DNA from: Sphingomonas pseudosanguinis
GTDB taxonomy: Bacteria; Pseudomonadota; Alphaproteobacteria; Sphingomonadales; Sphingomonadaceae
Direction of reading: 5' to 3'
Length of the DNA: 64,000 nucleotides
Assembly (NCBI RefSeq): GCF_014196255.1
Contig: NZ_JACIDH010000013.1
Coordinates: 26,215-90,214, forward strand
Shown here: positions 9,854 through 19,174 of the stretch, one piece after another
Numbering within the stretch: position 1 is the stretch's first letter
How the letters are laid out: every line of letters starts with the position of its first letter
Notes under the pieces: generated by a model
Databases searched by the model: none
Seen by the model: only the letters and a program-made list of their open reading frames with translations
Told to the model about the DNA's origin: nothing
Position numbers and translations under genes: made by a program

Positions 9854-9891
9854 CGGTCGGCGTTCTCCGATGTGCCGGGGAGCGCCGACCG
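9854..9891 (+). terminator. Hairpin after the defence operon, terminator-like
   Basis: Arms CGGTCGGCG (9854-9862) and CGCCGACCG (9883-9891) pair perfectly and begin five bases after the DUF499 stop. There is no clear T-tract, so termination is plausible but not certain. Confidence 0.45.
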
Positions 9892-9903
9892 AACTATGTC
9901 GCC

Positions 9904-9938
9904 ACGCTGGGAAGATGCTTTGGCAGGCCTCCCAGCGT
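9904..9938. promoter_or_regulatory. Inverted repeat upstream of the LysR gene, candidate operator
   Basis: Nine-base arms ACGCTGGGA (9904-9912) and TCCCAGCGT (9930-9938) lie 55-90 bases before the LysR start. LysR regulators often bind imperfect palindromes upstream of their own gene, so this is a candidate autoregulatory site; a second terminator arm is the alternative. Confidence 0.35.
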
Positions 9939-9992
9939 CTCTGTCAAGCATTCGGGATAAGGGGGCTGCCCGGACGATTTCCAGGTGTGAGT

Positions 9993-10886
9993 ATGAACTT
10001 TCGACATCTGCGCTATTTCGTTGCGGCTTCCGAGCATGGGAGTTTCCGCAAGGCGGGCGCGGCGCTGGGCGTACAGGAGTCCACCATCAGTCGCCGGATT
10101 CGCGACATGGAAGATGGGCTTGGCTCGGCGCTGTTTCACCGCCACAGCGGCGGTGTATGCCTGACCGTTGCTGGACAGCGGCTTTTGTCGAAAGCGCAAA
10201 CGGTTCTTCGATACATCAATGAGGGCGCGGAGATCGTGGACGCGGTAGGACGTGGCGCGGAAGGTCAATTGCGCGTGGGAATCTTCTCGTCCCTGGCATC
10301 GGGTTTCCTCCAGGATCTTCTCCGGACCTTCGCGGCAGAGCACCCCAGTATCCATGTCGAGGTTGCCGACGGCAATCCCGCGGAGCATGTCGCCGCGATC
10401 CGGCAGTTTCGCTTGGATATCGCCTTTCTCACAGGGACGCTGGAGTGGCCCCGATGCGAGACCACCTACCTCTGGTCGGAGCGTGTTTTCGTGGTGCTGC
10501 CGGAGGCACATGCTCTCGCCGTGAAGGAGGAAGTGAATTGGCAGGACCTCGCGCACGAGACCTTTATCGTCAGCGATGTGCCGCCGGGCCAGGAAATCCA
10601 TGACTATCTGGTGCAGCGGGTCGCCGATCTAGGCCACCATCCGAAGATTCAGGCGCAGTTTGTCGGGCGCGACAATTTGTTGACGCTCGTCGCGATCGGC
10701 AGCGGGCTCACAGTCATGAGCGAGGCTGCAACAGCAGCCCATGTGCCGGGCATCTGCTATCGGCCGATCATTGGCGAGGTTCTTCCATTCAACGGCGTTT
10801 GGTCGCCAGAGAATGACAACCCAGCGCTCAGGCGCTTCGTCAGCATGGCGAAGACGATGGCGCGTCGTCAGGGCGTGGATTTATGA
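9993..10886 (+). CDS. LysR-family transcriptional regulator
   Basis: The start at 9993 was preferred over the upstream ATG at 9870 because MNFRHLRYFVAASEHGSFRK is the canonical LysR N-terminus and an AGG lies just upstream. Length is 297 residues. Residues 1-60 form the winged helix-turn-helix (AGAALGVQESTISRRIRDME), and the rest is a periplasmic-binding-like effector domain. It faces the trb operon tail-to-tail, overlapping the DUF2274 gene by six bases at their 3' ends. LysR genes are often found next to DUF2274-trbI in this ICE family, so it may control transfer or cargo genes; the effector is unknown. Confidence 0.85.
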   Translation: MNFRHLRYFVAASEHGSFRKAGAALGVQESTISRRIRDMEDGLGSALFHRHSGGVCLTVAGQRLLSKAQTVLRYINEGAEIVDAVGRGAEGQLRVGIFSSLASGFLQDLLRTFAAEHPSIHVEVADGNPAEHVAAIRQFRLDIAFLTGTLEWPRCETTYLWSERVFVVLPEAHALAVKEEVNWQDLAHETFIVSDVPPGQEIHDYLVQRVADLGHHPKIQAQFVGRDNLLTLVAIGSGLTVMSEAATAAHVPGICYRPIIGEVLPFNGVWSPENDNPALRRFVSMAKTMARRQGVDL

Positions 10887-11120
10887 ACCGGCATCGCCCA
10901 TGGGTTTCGCCCGGCGAGCCTTGGCGAACCCGCGATCGGTGGCGATGAAGCGCTCCAGCATCGGCACGATCAGTTGGACGGGATCGCGTACAGGCTGGCC
11001 GGTCTGCCGTCCCAGCACCTCGGCATAGGCGGTGAGATCGCGGTGAAGCGAGGCCGGCAGCTCCAGTGCGGCCTTGACAGGCTTTTCTGCCATGATTGGA
11101 CCGAGCTTCAATTTCGTCAT
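10881..11120 (-). CDS. DUF2274 protein, last gene of the trb operon
   Basis: A 79-residue protein matching the DUF2274 pattern: short N-terminus TKLKLGPI, then an RHH/CopG-like helix region (KPVKAALELPASLHRDLTAYAEVLGRQTG) and a conserved tail around MLERFIATDRGFAKARR. It starts one base after the trbI stop, so it belongs to the same transcript. DUF2274 accompanies TrbI in alphaproteobacterial conjugation clusters. Its role is unknown; the helix pattern suggests a small DNA-binding or accessory protein. Confidence 0.8.
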   Translation of the reverse strand: MTKLKLGPIMAEKPVKAALELPASLHRDLTAYAEVLGRQTGQPVRDPVQLIVPMLERFIATDRGFAKARRAKPMGDAGS

Positions 11121-11121
11121 G

Positions 11122-12309
11122 TCAGCCTCCGTAGGGTTCGAGGATGAGATCGCGGGTGACGACGACGCGGACGGGAAAGCCCGGCCGAATGGTCAGGGTC
11201 GGCGCGACTTGGAGCTGGCGGCGGATGATTTGCTGGCCGGCGTCATTGATGGTGTCCTGTCCGCCATTGCGGATGGCGCGCAAAAGCCGGTCGTCGTCAT
11301 CGACGGCGAGTTCCGCGCCGACCGATAGCAGCGTGGAGAGACCGGCGGCCTTGGCGAGATCCCACCAGTGATAGTCCACGCCATCCTCCAGACCCGCATG
11401 GCCCATCGGATCGGCGCCAGGCTGGCGTTCCAGCACGATCGAGCGGCCATTCGGGAAAATCAGGCGGCTCCACACGAGCAGGACGCGGCGTTGCCCGTAG
11501 CCGACATCGTTGCTGTACTCGCCGATGATCCGCGTGCCCTGGGGAATGACGAGGATGCGGCCGGTCGGGCTGTCATAGATGCTCTCCGTCACCTGCGCGG
11601 TGATCTGGCCCGGCAGGTCGGAGCGGATGCCGGTGATGAGCGCGGCCGAAATGACTGCGCCCGCCTGGAGAATATAGGGTGATGCTGGTGCCATGACGCG
11701 ATCGGCCGCCGCCGTGCGTCGGTCAACGGGGGCGCCCAGGAAGGCGAGCTGGCGATCCTGCGCGCTGGGTGCGCCCGGTTGCTGCCCCTGCGCCAGGCCG
11801 GCGAGCGGACCGACGCCCATGCTCGCCGGCATTGCCGGCGTGGAGCCGGGGCCGCTCTGGAAGAAGACGCGACTGGTGCGAGCGGCTTCGAGTTCAGCCA
11901 AACGACGCTGCTCCTCGGGATCGGCCTGGGGCGTCGCCCTCGCCGGCGGCGTGACGGGCTGGCCGCGGTTCTGCGCATTGAGGATCGGCCGGCCGAGGTC
12001 TCCGGGCAGCGCCGGACCCAGGACTGGCCCGGTATAGTCGCGCGGCAAGCCGGCCAGGCCATCGGCCGTCGCGCGATTGTCGGTCGAATAGAGTTCTTCG
12101 CTGGCTTTGCCGGTATCGCGGGTCTGGAGTGCGTAGACGAGCGCGCCGCCGATGCCGAGGCTAACGACGAGGCCGATGCTCGCGAGAACTTTGCGCGACA
12201 GGCGGGTCACGCGCGGCGGTTCGGCGCGCAGCCGCATGGGAGCGGCTGAATCGGCAACGGGAGGCGACAGATGTTCCTGCTCGGTGATGTCGTTGTCAGT
12301 GTCGCTCAT
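11122..12309 (-). CDS. trbI: TrbI, VirB10-like conjugal transfer protein
   Basis: A 395-residue VirB10-family protein that spans both membranes and links the cytoplasmic ATPases to the outer-membrane core of the type IV secretion channel. A single inner-membrane helix (VLASIGLVVSLGIGGALVYAL) lies near residues 42-62, followed by a Pro/Gln-rich periplasmic stretch. The conserved beta-barrel-like C-terminal domain starts near AGAVISAALITGI and contains IPQGTRIIGEY and VDYHWW. The start overlaps the trbG stop by four bases. Confidence 0.93.
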   Translation of the reverse strand: MSDTDNDITEQEHLSPPVADSAAPMRLRAEPPRVTRLSRKVLASIGLVVSLGIGGALVYALQTRDTGKASEELYSTDNRATADGLAGLPRDYTGPVLGPALPGDLGRPILNAQNRGQPVTPPARATPQADPEEQRRLAELEAARTSRVFFQSGPGSTPAMPASMGVGPLAGLAQGQQPGAPSAQDRQLAFLGAPVDRRTAAADRVMAPASPYILQAGAVISAALITGIRSDLPGQITAQVTESIYDSPTGRILVIPQGTRIIGEYSNDVGYGQRRVLLVWSRLIFPNGRSIVLERQPGADPMGHAGLEDGVDYHWWDLAKAAGLSTLLSVGAELAVDDDDRLLRAIRNGGQDTINDAGQQIIRRQLQVAPTLTIRPGFPVRVVVTRDLILEPYGG

Positions 12310-13286
12310 GATGCGGGCTTCCCATCGGTTCGCACGATCCTGACTGTCTGCTGGCGATCGCCACTGCCGAGGCGCAGTTCAGCGGCGCCGAAGATGCGGT
12401 CGACGATCAGGATGTTCTGGTGGACACGGCTGTTGACGATCTGCGGCTCGCCATCGGAGCCGAGCACGAAGATCGGCGGCATTTCGCCCTGTATTATGCC
12501 GCGCGGAAACTCGACATAGACACGCCTGCCGTCATCATAGGCCGTGACTGGTCGCCAGGGGGGCGTGTCGCCGGTGATGCCGTATCGGTAATGGCGCTCT
12601 GTGGCCGCAGGAATGATCGGCGATGTTGGGATGCTGACGCGCTGCGACGCTGGCGGCGCGGGATAGGCCCAGGCGACCGCCGGCATATAGGGGGTCTGGC
12701 CCGCCCGCAGTTCGAGCATGTAGATGCGCCGATCCGTCGTGATGACCAGGTTCGTCGTGATGTCGGGGCGCGTCGGTTTGACGAGGATATGGACGCGGCG
12801 TGCGAGCCCGGACCCGCTCTCGGTGTCGCCTATGATCCAGCGGGCGGTATCACCGGCGGCGATCGGACCCGCGCCAGTCAGGTTCTCACCGGGCTCGAGC
12901 GCGATGTTGGTGATCTGTCCGGGCGACGCATAGACCTGATAGAGCGCACCTTCGCTCCAGGGGTAGATCTGGATGGAATTGTAGTAGCCTTCGCGCCGGG
13001 GCTCGACGCGCGCGGCGGCATTGGCGTTCCCGACCCGACCGATCGGCGTGCCTGCGGCGGTTCCGCCATGCGCGACAGTCCAGGCGGGCGGCGTATGGAG
13101 TGATCGTGGCGGTTGTTCCACGACGGGCGCCGGTATGGCCGGCAGGGGCGGCACATCGCTGTCGTAACTGATGGTGGGAGGTTTGAACGTCGCGCATCCG
13201 GCCAACGTCGTTGCGGAAACCAGCGCTATCGCCAAGGTGGCCTTGCGTAAAGCCGGCGGGCCGGAGCTGCGGATAGACATGCTCAT
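12306..13286 (-). CDS. trbG: TrbG, VirB9-like lipoprotein of the conjugation core complex
   Basis: 326 residues. The N-terminus has a lipoprotein signal with lipobox LAGC (cysteine near residue 30), so the protein should be anchored in the outer membrane. The VirB9/TrbG domain covers most of the remainder (VITTDRRIYMLELRAGQ, YRYGITGDTPPWRPVTAYDDGRRVYVEFP). It forms the outer-membrane ring with TrbI. Four-base overlaps with trbF and trbI indicate coupled translation. Confidence 0.93.
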   Translation of the reverse strand: MSMSIRSSGPPALRKATLAIALVSATTLAGCATFKPPTISYDSDVPPLPAIPAPVVEQPPRSLHTPPAWTVAHGGTAAGTPIGRVGNANAAARVEPRREGYYNSIQIYPWSEGALYQVYASPGQITNIALEPGENLTGAGPIAAGDTARWIIGDTESGSGLARRVHILVKPTRPDITTNLVITTDRRIYMLELRAGQTPYMPAVAWAYPAPPASQRVSIPTSPIIPAATERHYRYGITGDTPPWRPVTAYDDGRRVYVEFPRGIIQGEMPPIFVLGSDGEPQIVNSRVHQNILIVDRIFGAAELRLGSGDRQQTVRIVRTDGKPAS

Positions 13287-13972
13287 TGGGCCATCTCCCG
13301 CGACCAGGAGATAGCGTTGACATAGATCCCGAGTGGGTTGGCGCGCAGCCGTTCGGCGTCGCGCGGCGTCTGGATGACGATGGTGAGGATCGCGGTCCAG
13401 CGTTCGGAACCGGCGAGCTGGCCGTTCTCGTAGCGCTTTTCGGTCCAGGCCACGCGGAAGGAATCCGGCGAGGCGCGCAGGACGCTGGAAACCTCGACCG
13501 CGATCTGCTGGCGGCCGACCTTGGTGAAGGGATCGTTGGCCCGGGCATAGTCATTGAGAGACGCCGCGCCACGGTCTGTCGTCCATTCATAGGCGCGCAG
13601 CCAGTTCTGGCGCACGATGATGGGGTCGGCCGGGATCGAGCGCACCTGTTCGATGAAGCGGGCGAGATGCCAGGCGATCTGCGGGTCGGTCGGCCGATAG
13701 TCAGCCGTCGCTGGCGCCACCGATTGCGCCTGCCCGAGGCGATCGACCTGAACCACCCAGGGCACGACGGTCCCGCGCGCCGATTGCCAGACGAGTGCGA
13801 CAGCAAAGCCGGCGGACAGGAACAGCGAACCGAACGCCATGATGCGCCAGTTCCTGGCCTGGACGCGGGCCGACCCGATACGCTCGTCCCATACCTGGGC
13901 CGCCCTTTGATAGGGCGTTTGGGGTTCAGGAGATTTCCCATAGTGGGCAGCGGGTCGCTTGAAGAGGCTCAT
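13283..13972 (-). CDS. trbF: TrbF, VirB8-like conjugal transfer protein
   Basis: 229 residues with one transmembrane helix near residues 43-66 (WRIMAFGSLFLSAGFAVALVW) and a periplasmic VirB8-like NTF2-fold domain. The conserved segments RQNWLRAYEWTTDRG and FRVAWTEKRYENG are visible. VirB8 proteins scaffold the inner-membrane part of the secretion channel. Starts and stops overlap neighbours by four bases on both sides. Confidence 0.92.
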   Translation of the reverse strand: MSLFKRPAAHYGKSPEPQTPYQRAAQVWDERIGSARVQARNWRIMAFGSLFLSAGFAVALVWQSARGTVVPWVVQVDRLGQAQSVAPATADYRPTDPQIAWHLARFIEQVRSIPADPIIVRQNWLRAYEWTTDRGAASLNDYARANDPFTKVGRQQIAVEVSSVLRASPDSFRVAWTEKRYENGQLAGSERWTAILTIVIQTPRDAERLRANPLGIYVNAISWSREMAQ

Positions 13973-15327
13973 GAGCGGTCACTTTCGGAAAGGTTGACGG
14001 AGGAACCGCCGCCATGGCTGTCGCCGGAACGGACGGCGTGGGCCGCAAGCGTGGTCCCGTGGCCGAGGGACTGGCTCCGCTTCATGCGCTTGGCCCAGTC
14101 GGGCGGCCCTTCGCGGGGCGTGGTTGCGGACTGGCCCGCGGTCTGCGAACCGGCAATCGGATCCATGGTCGAGGAACCGCCCGTTGCGCCGAAGCCGGCC
14201 TTGGCGCCTGCGGAGAAGCTGGATTTGACGCTCTCGGTAGTGCGCGAGGCCGCGCGTTTCAGCGGTGACACGGTGGCCGCTCCGGCCGCGCGGGCGACAC
14301 CGCCGAGACCGGATGCGACGCCAGCGGCGCCGGACTGACCGAGAGAGCCGAGACTGTAGGCGGAGGCGGCGCCCCCTGCGGCAGCCGCACCACCGCGCAC
14401 AGCGGCCGCACCCCCGGACATCGCAGCCGCTCCGCCTTTCAGGGCAAGCCCAGCGGCGCCACCGGCGGCGAGTGCTGCGCCGCCTACCGCAAGGCCGGTG
14501 CCGACGGCCGCGCCCGCGCCGAGCTGAGGCCCGCCGCTGACGAGACCGGCTGCGATTCCGGGGCCGAAGATACCAAGTCCGAGCAGCGAAAGGGCCGCAA
14601 GCACGATCGCCATGGCATCGTCGACGGTGGGTGTCGCGCCGCCGAACCCTGCGGTGAACTGGCTGAAGAGGGTCGAGCCGATGCCGATGATGACGGCGAG
14701 AACCAGCACCTTGATGCCCGAAGAGACGACATTGCCGAGCACGCGCTCGGCCATGAAGGCGGTCTTCCCGAACAGTCCGAACGGGATGAGCACGAAGCCG
14801 GCGAGCGTCGTCAGTTTGAATTCGATCAGGGTGACGAAGAGCTGGATGGCCAGGATGAAGAAGGCGAGCAGCACCAGCGCCCAGGCGAAAAGCAGGCAGA
14901 CGATCTGGATGAAGTTCTCGAAGAACGCGACCCATCCCATCAGGTCGGAGATGGATTCGAGCAGGGGACGCGCCGCGTCGAGCCCGGTTTGCGCGACCTT
15001 GCCGGGACGCATCAGATCCTGTGCGGTAAATCCCGTGCCAGAGGCTTTGAGGCCTAGCCCGGCGAACGAGTCGAAGACGATCCTGGCGAGGTTGTTCCAG
15101 TTGCCGATCAGATAGGCGAAGACGCCGACGAACATCGTCTTCTTGACCAGCCGGGCGATGATGTCGTCATCTGCCCCCCAGCTCCAGAACAGGGCGGCGA
15201 GCGTCACGTCGATGACGATGAGCGTCGTGGCGATGAACGCGACCTCGCCGCCGAGCAGTCCGAACCCGCTATTGATGTAGGAGGTGAAGACCCCCAGGAA
15301 ATTGTCGATGACGCCTGCGCCGCCCAT
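13969..15327 (-). CDS. trbL: TrbL, VirB6-like polytopic membrane protein
   Basis: 452 residues. About six hydrophobic helices occupy residues 10-290 (for example EVAFIATTLIVIDVTLAALFW and LVLLAFFILAIQLFVTLIEF), as expected of the VirB6/TrbL inner-membrane channel component. The C-terminal third is Gly/Ala rich and low complexity, then polar and probably disordered, which is common in TrbL. It sits three bases after the trbK-alt stop, in the expected J-K-L-F order. Confidence 0.92.
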   Translation of the reverse strand: MGGAGVIDNFLGVFTSYINSGFGLLGGEVAFIATTLIVIDVTLAALFWSWGADDDIIARLVKKTMFVGVFAYLIGNWNNLARIVFDSFAGLGLKASGTGFTAQDLMRPGKVAQTGLDAARPLLESISDLMGWVAFFENFIQIVCLLFAWALVLLAFFILAIQLFVTLIEFKLTTLAGFVLIPFGLFGKTAFMAERVLGNVVSSGIKVLVLAVIIGIGSTLFSQFTAGFGGATPTVDDAMAIVLAALSLLGLGIFGPGIAAGLVSGGPQLGAGAAVGTGLAVGGAALAAGGAAGLALKGGAAAMSGGAAAVRGGAAAAGGAASAYSLGSLGQSGAAGVASGLGGVARAAGAATVSPLKRAASRTTESVKSSFSAGAKAGFGATGGSSTMDPIAGSQTAGQSATTPREGPPDWAKRMKRSQSLGHGTTLAAHAVRSGDSHGGGSSVNLSESDRS

Positions 15328-15330
15328 GGC

Positions 15331-15615
15331 TCACTGACCTTCCGGCGGCTGTGCGGCGGATGCCGGGGCGCGGCCGAGGAAGCGGTCGCGGCTTTCGGCC
15401 CAGATACGCATGCAATGCGCATCACTGGCCGCGGCCTGGCCAAGCTGCTGGCATCGGCGCTGGTCCTCGCGGAGCGGATCGCGCGCGGATTCGGCAGCAC
15501 GGGCGGGCTCCCTGTCCGGGGGCGTTTCCGTCCGGGTCATCTCGATCGCCGTCGCCGTGATCGCGAGCGATACGAAGACCACCGCGCCCAGCCGGGCCAG
15601 CATCTTGCCATCCAT
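15331..15615 (-). CDS. trbK-alt: TrbK-alt, putative entry exclusion protein
   Basis: 94 residues from the ATG at 15615 (MDGKMLARLGAVVF); an upstream in-frame ATG would run into trbJ and is unlikely. One N-terminal hydrophobic helix (residues 8-22) is followed by a periplasmic part with two conserved cysteines in the motif RRCQQLGQ...DAHCMRIWAESRDRFLG. This is the signature of the TrbK-alt family, thought to block redundant transfer into cells already carrying the element. It lies between trbJ and trbL, its usual place. Confidence 0.85.
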   Translation of the reverse strand: MDGKMLARLGAVVFVSLAITATAIEMTRTETPPDREPARAAESARDPLREDQRRCQQLGQAAASDAHCMRIWAESRDRFLGRAPASAAQPPEGQ

Positions 15616-15625
15616 GGCCGAGCCC

Positions 15626-16423
15626 TCAGTTGTCGTTGCCGAACATCTGTGCGTTGCCCGGCTGATAGCTCGAACCGGGTGTGAGGAAGCGGCGACGTTG
15701 TTCCCGGCCCTGGTCGGCGGCCGTCGCACGATCAGCTTCCGTCAGTGCGGCGGCGCGGCCATTGGCCGAGATCAGCGCGATCAGGTCGGAGAGCTGCTGC
15801 GATTGCAGCGCGAGAAGCTGATTGCCGGCCTGGGTCGCCTGCAACGCGCCTTGCGCGCCCTGGCTCTGGGAGACGAGCGCCGACATTTCGGCGCGGTTGG
15901 CGTCGATATTGGTAACGACGCCCGCCTGGACGCGCATGGCGTCCTGCAAGCCGTCCACGGTGTTCTGCCAGCGCGTGCGGGCATCGGTAATCAGCTTGGT
16001 GTCGCTCGCCGAGAGGGAGACGCGGCCATATTGTTGCTGGAACATCCGGTCGACGGTCTGGACATCGAAGGCGATGTTCTGCGCCTGCTGGAGGAGCTGC
16101 TGGGTGCGCTGGACGTTCTGCTGGATCTGCTGGAGTGCCGAATAGGGCAGGTTCGCCAGATTCCTGGCCTGGTTGATGAGGCTCTGCGCCTCGTTCTGTA
16201 GCGAGCGGATCTGGTTGTTGATCTGCTCGAGCGAGCGCGCCGCCGTCAGGACATTTTGCGCATAGTTGGTCGGATCATAGACGACGCCGCCAAAGCCGAA
16301 CTGCGCATGCGCCGGCGCCGTCAGTATCGGCGAGACGGCGATCGGCATCGCAAACAGCAATGCCGCGAACGGCAATGCGCGCTGGCGTGAGCCTTTGGGG
16401 CGTGAACCTTGGGTGGCCTTCAT
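15626..16423 (-). CDS. trbJ: TrbJ, VirB5-like conjugal transfer protein
   Basis: 265 residues with an N-terminal signal peptide (hydrophobic core ALPFAALLFAMPIAV, cleavage near AHA-QF). The mature protein is nearly all helical and Gln/Asn rich (YAQNVLTAARSLEQINNQ), typical of TrbJ/VirB5 minor pilus components. It follows trbE by four bases and precedes trbK-alt. Confidence 0.92.
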   Translation of the reverse strand: MKATQGSRPKGSRQRALPFAALLFAMPIAVSPILTAPAHAQFGFGGVVYDPTNYAQNVLTAARSLEQINNQIRSLQNEAQSLINQARNLANLPYSALQQIQQNVQRTQQLLQQAQNIAFDVQTVDRMFQQQYGRVSLSASDTKLITDARTRWQNTVDGLQDAMRVQAGVVTNIDANRAEMSALVSQSQGAQGALQATQAGNQLLALQSQQLSDLIALISANGRAAALTEADRATAADQGREQRRRFLTPGSSYQPGNAQMFGNDN

Positions 16424-16427
16424 GTGA

Positions 16428-18878
16428 TTACTCCTTCTCGGGCTGCGGGTGGATGAGGTTCGTCAGGTTGGGGATGAGGTCCGCGGCCCATTCAGCGCCG
16501 CGCAGGCGCAGCCACGCCGCAAGGAAGCCCTCGCGGCCATGTTCGGCGAGGGTGCGCGCGATCGCGGATTGGTCGGTCTTGGCGGATGCCGCGACAAGTG
16601 CGAGGCCGACTTCCGACAGGCCCAGCTCGAAGAGGCGATTGCCCTTGCGGCTCTGGCAGTAGTAGTCGCGCTTCGGTGTCGCGCGGGCGAGGATTTCGAT
16701 CTGTCGGTCGTTGAGCCCAAACCGGCGATAGATCGCCGTGATCTGCGGCTCGATCGCCCGCTCGTTTGGCAGCAGCAGCCGTGTCGGGCAGCTCTCGATG
16801 ATGGCGGGCGCGATGGTGCTGTTGTCGATGTCGGACAGCGATTGCGTAGCGAAGATGACGCTGGCGTTCTTCTTGCGCAGCGTTTTTAGCCACTCGCGCA
16901 ATTGCCCGGCGAATGCGTCGTCATCGAGCGCGAGCCAGCCCTCGTCGATGACGAGCAAGGTCGGGGCGCCATCGAGCCGATCGCCGATCCGGTGGAACAG
17001 GTAGGCGAGCACGGCCGGCGCCGCGCCGGTCCCGACCAGCCCCTCAATCTCGAACGCCTGGACCGACGCCGATCCGAGATGCTCGGTTTCGGCGTCGAGC
17101 AGCCGTCCGTAGGGGCCGCCGACGCAGTATGGTCGCAACGCCTGCTTCAGATCGTTGGATTGGAGCAGGACCGTGAGACCGGTGATGGTGCGTTCCTCGA
17201 CGGGCGCCGAGGCCAGCGAGGAAAGCGCCGACCAGAGATGCTCCTTCACGTCAGGCGTGATGGCGATGCCCTCGCGGATCAGGATGGCGGCGATCCAGTC
17301 GGCCGCCCATGCGCGTTCGGAGGTATCGTGGACACGGGCGAGCGGTTGCAGTGAGACCGAGGACGCCGCGCCGTCGGTCAGGTCGCCGCCGAGATCGTGC
17401 CAGTCGCCGCCCATGGCGAGCGCGGCGGCGCGGATCGAACCGCCGAAGTCGAAAGCGAAGACCTGGGAGCCTTCATAGCGCCGGAACTGCAACGCCATGA
17501 CGGCGAGCAGAACAGATTTGCCGGCGCCCGTCGGGCCGACCACCAGGGTATGACCGACGTCGCCGACGTGCAGAGACAACCGGAACGGGGTCGAGCCCTC
17601 GGTCTTGCCGAACAGCAAGGGGGGCGACCCGAAATGCTCGTCCCGTTCCGGCCCCGCCCACACCGCTGACAGCGGGATCATGTGGGCGAGATTCAGGGTC
17701 GAGATGGGGGGCTGGCGCACGTTGGCATAGACGTGGCCCGGCAATGAACCCAGCCAGGCATCGACGGCGTTGATGGTCTCCGTCATGGCCGTGAAGTCAC
17801 GGCCCTGGATCACCTTCTCGGCGAGGCGCAGTTTCTCGTCAGCGGTGCGCGGATCATCGTCCCAGACCGTGATCGTGGCGGTTACATAAGTCTGACCGGC
17901 GTAGTCGGCGCCGAGTTCCTGAAGCGCGAGGTCCGCGTCCGCCGCCTTGTTGGCGGCGTCGGTGTCGACCAGTGCGGACGCCTCGTTGGTCATCACCTCC
18001 TTGAGGATTGCGGCGATGCTCTTGCGCTTCGCGAACCACTGGCGGCGGATCTTGGTCAGCAGCTTGGTGGCGTCGGTCTTGTCGAGCAGGATCGCGCGCG
18101 TCGACCAGCGATAGGGGAAGGCCAGTCGATTGAGATCGTCGAGGATGCCGGGCGTGGTCGCGGTCGGGAAGCCGACGATGGTGAGAATGCGCAAGTGCGC
18201 GGCACCGAGGCGAGGTTCGAGGCCGCCTGTCAGCGGCTGATCGGCCAGGAGTGCGTCGAGATAGACCGGGGTTTCCGGCACCCGGACGCGATGTCGTTTG
18301 GTCGATACCGTCGAATGGAGATAGGTCAGCGTCTCGCCGCTATCGAGCCAGGCGCATTCGGGCATGAAACCGTCGAACAGCGCCAGCACGCGATCGGTCC
18401 GGTCAACGAAGACCTTAAGGGTCTCGTTCGGATCGATGCCGGTGCGTTCGCGCCCCTCGTAGAGCCAGGATTCGGTGCGCGCGGCATCCTCGGCCGGCGG
18501 CAGATAGGTGAGCGTAAGGAAATAGCCGGAGACATAATGCGCCCCGGCCTCCTCGAAATCGGCCTTGCGCTCGGCATCGAGGAGCGCGGAGGCGGCGTCG
18601 GGAAACCGGTCCGAGGGGTAGGTCGATGCCTCGTGGCGCTGCGCTTCGACGAAGATGGCCCAGCCCGACCCGAGACGGCGGAAGGCGTTGTTGAGCCGCC
18701 CGGCGACAGCGACCAGTTCGGCCGCGACCGCCGAGTCGAGATCTGGGCCACGGAAACGCGCCGTGCGCTGGAACGAACCATCCTTGTTGAGGACGACCCC
18801 TTCGGCGACAAGCGCGACCCAGGGCAAATAGTCCGCGAGGCCGGTTGCGTTGCGGCGATATTCGGCAAGGTTCATCAT
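16428..18878 (-). CDS. trbE: TrbE, VirB4-like ATPase of the conjugation apparatus
   Basis: 816 residues, close to the usual VirB4/TrbE length. Walker A is GPTGAGKS at 448-455 and Walker B is in TLLVIDEGWLAL in the C-terminal half. The N-terminal half is the CagE/TrbE domain (RYWxG-like region replaced by DYLPWVALVAEGVVLNKDGSFQ). It powers pilus assembly and substrate transfer at the inner membrane. A strong TGAGGAGG ribosome-binding site precedes the tandem ATG at 18878. Confidence 0.95.
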   Translation of the reverse strand: MMNLAEYRRNATGLADYLPWVALVAEGVVLNKDGSFQRTARFRGPDLDSAVAAELVAVAGRLNNAFRRLGSGWAIFVEAQRHEASTYPSDRFPDAASALLDAERKADFEEAGAHYVSGYFLTLTYLPPAEDAARTESWLYEGRERTGIDPNETLKVFVDRTDRVLALFDGFMPECAWLDSGETLTYLHSTVSTKRHRVRVPETPVYLDALLADQPLTGGLEPRLGAAHLRILTIVGFPTATTPGILDDLNRLAFPYRWSTRAILLDKTDATKLLTKIRRQWFAKRKSIAAILKEVMTNEASALVDTDAANKAADADLALQELGADYAGQTYVTATITVWDDDPRTADEKLRLAEKVIQGRDFTAMTETINAVDAWLGSLPGHVYANVRQPPISTLNLAHMIPLSAVWAGPERDEHFGSPPLLFGKTEGSTPFRLSLHVGDVGHTLVVGPTGAGKSVLLAVMALQFRRYEGSQVFAFDFGGSIRAAALAMGGDWHDLGGDLTDGAASSVSLQPLARVHDTSERAWAADWIAAILIREGIAITPDVKEHLWSALSSLASAPVEERTITGLTVLLQSNDLKQALRPYCVGGPYGRLLDAETEHLGSASVQAFEIEGLVGTGAAPAVLAYLFHRIGDRLDGAPTLLVIDEGWLALDDDAFAGQLREWLKTLRKKNASVIFATQSLSDIDNSTIAPAIIESCPTRLLLPNERAIEPQITAIYRRFGLNDRQIEILARATPKRDYYCQSRKGNRLFELGLSEVGLALVAASAKTDQSAIARTLAEHGREGFLAAWLRLRGAEWAADLIPNLTNLIHPQPEKE

Positions 18879-18892
18879 CGCGGCGCACCTCC

Positions 18893-19174
18893 TCAGACGG
18901 ACAGGTGAGCGGGGATGCGCAGATGGCGGCGGCCGACTTCGACGAAGAGCGGATCACGCTTGGCCGCCCACACCGCTGCGATATGGCCGATGGCCCAGAT
19001 CGCCAGACCGACCAGCCAGAGGCGCAGGCCAAGGCCGATCGCGCCGGCGAGTGTGCCGTTCATGATGGCCAGCGCACGCGGTGCGCCGCCGAGCAGGATG
19101 TGCTCGGTCAGCGCCCTGTGAACCGGGACCGTGAAGCCCGGCACTTCGCCAAGCTGTTCGAGCGTCGCGGTCAT
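18893..19174 (-). CDS. trbD: TrbD, VirB3-like membrane protein
   Basis: 93 residues, starting at the ATG whose first base overlaps the trbC stop (TGATG). The sequence FTVPVHRALTEHILLGGAPRALAI is the conserved TrbD start, followed by a hydrophobic double segment (TLAGAIGLGLRLWLVGLAIWAIGHIAAVW). VirB3-like proteins associate with VirB4/TrbE in the inner membrane. It lies 14 bases before trbE. Confidence 0.92.
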   Translation of the reverse strand: MTATLEQLGEVPGFTVPVHRALTEHILLGGAPRALAIMNGTLAGAIGLGLRLWLVGLAIWAIGHIAAVWAAKRDPLFVEVGRRHLRIPAHLSV

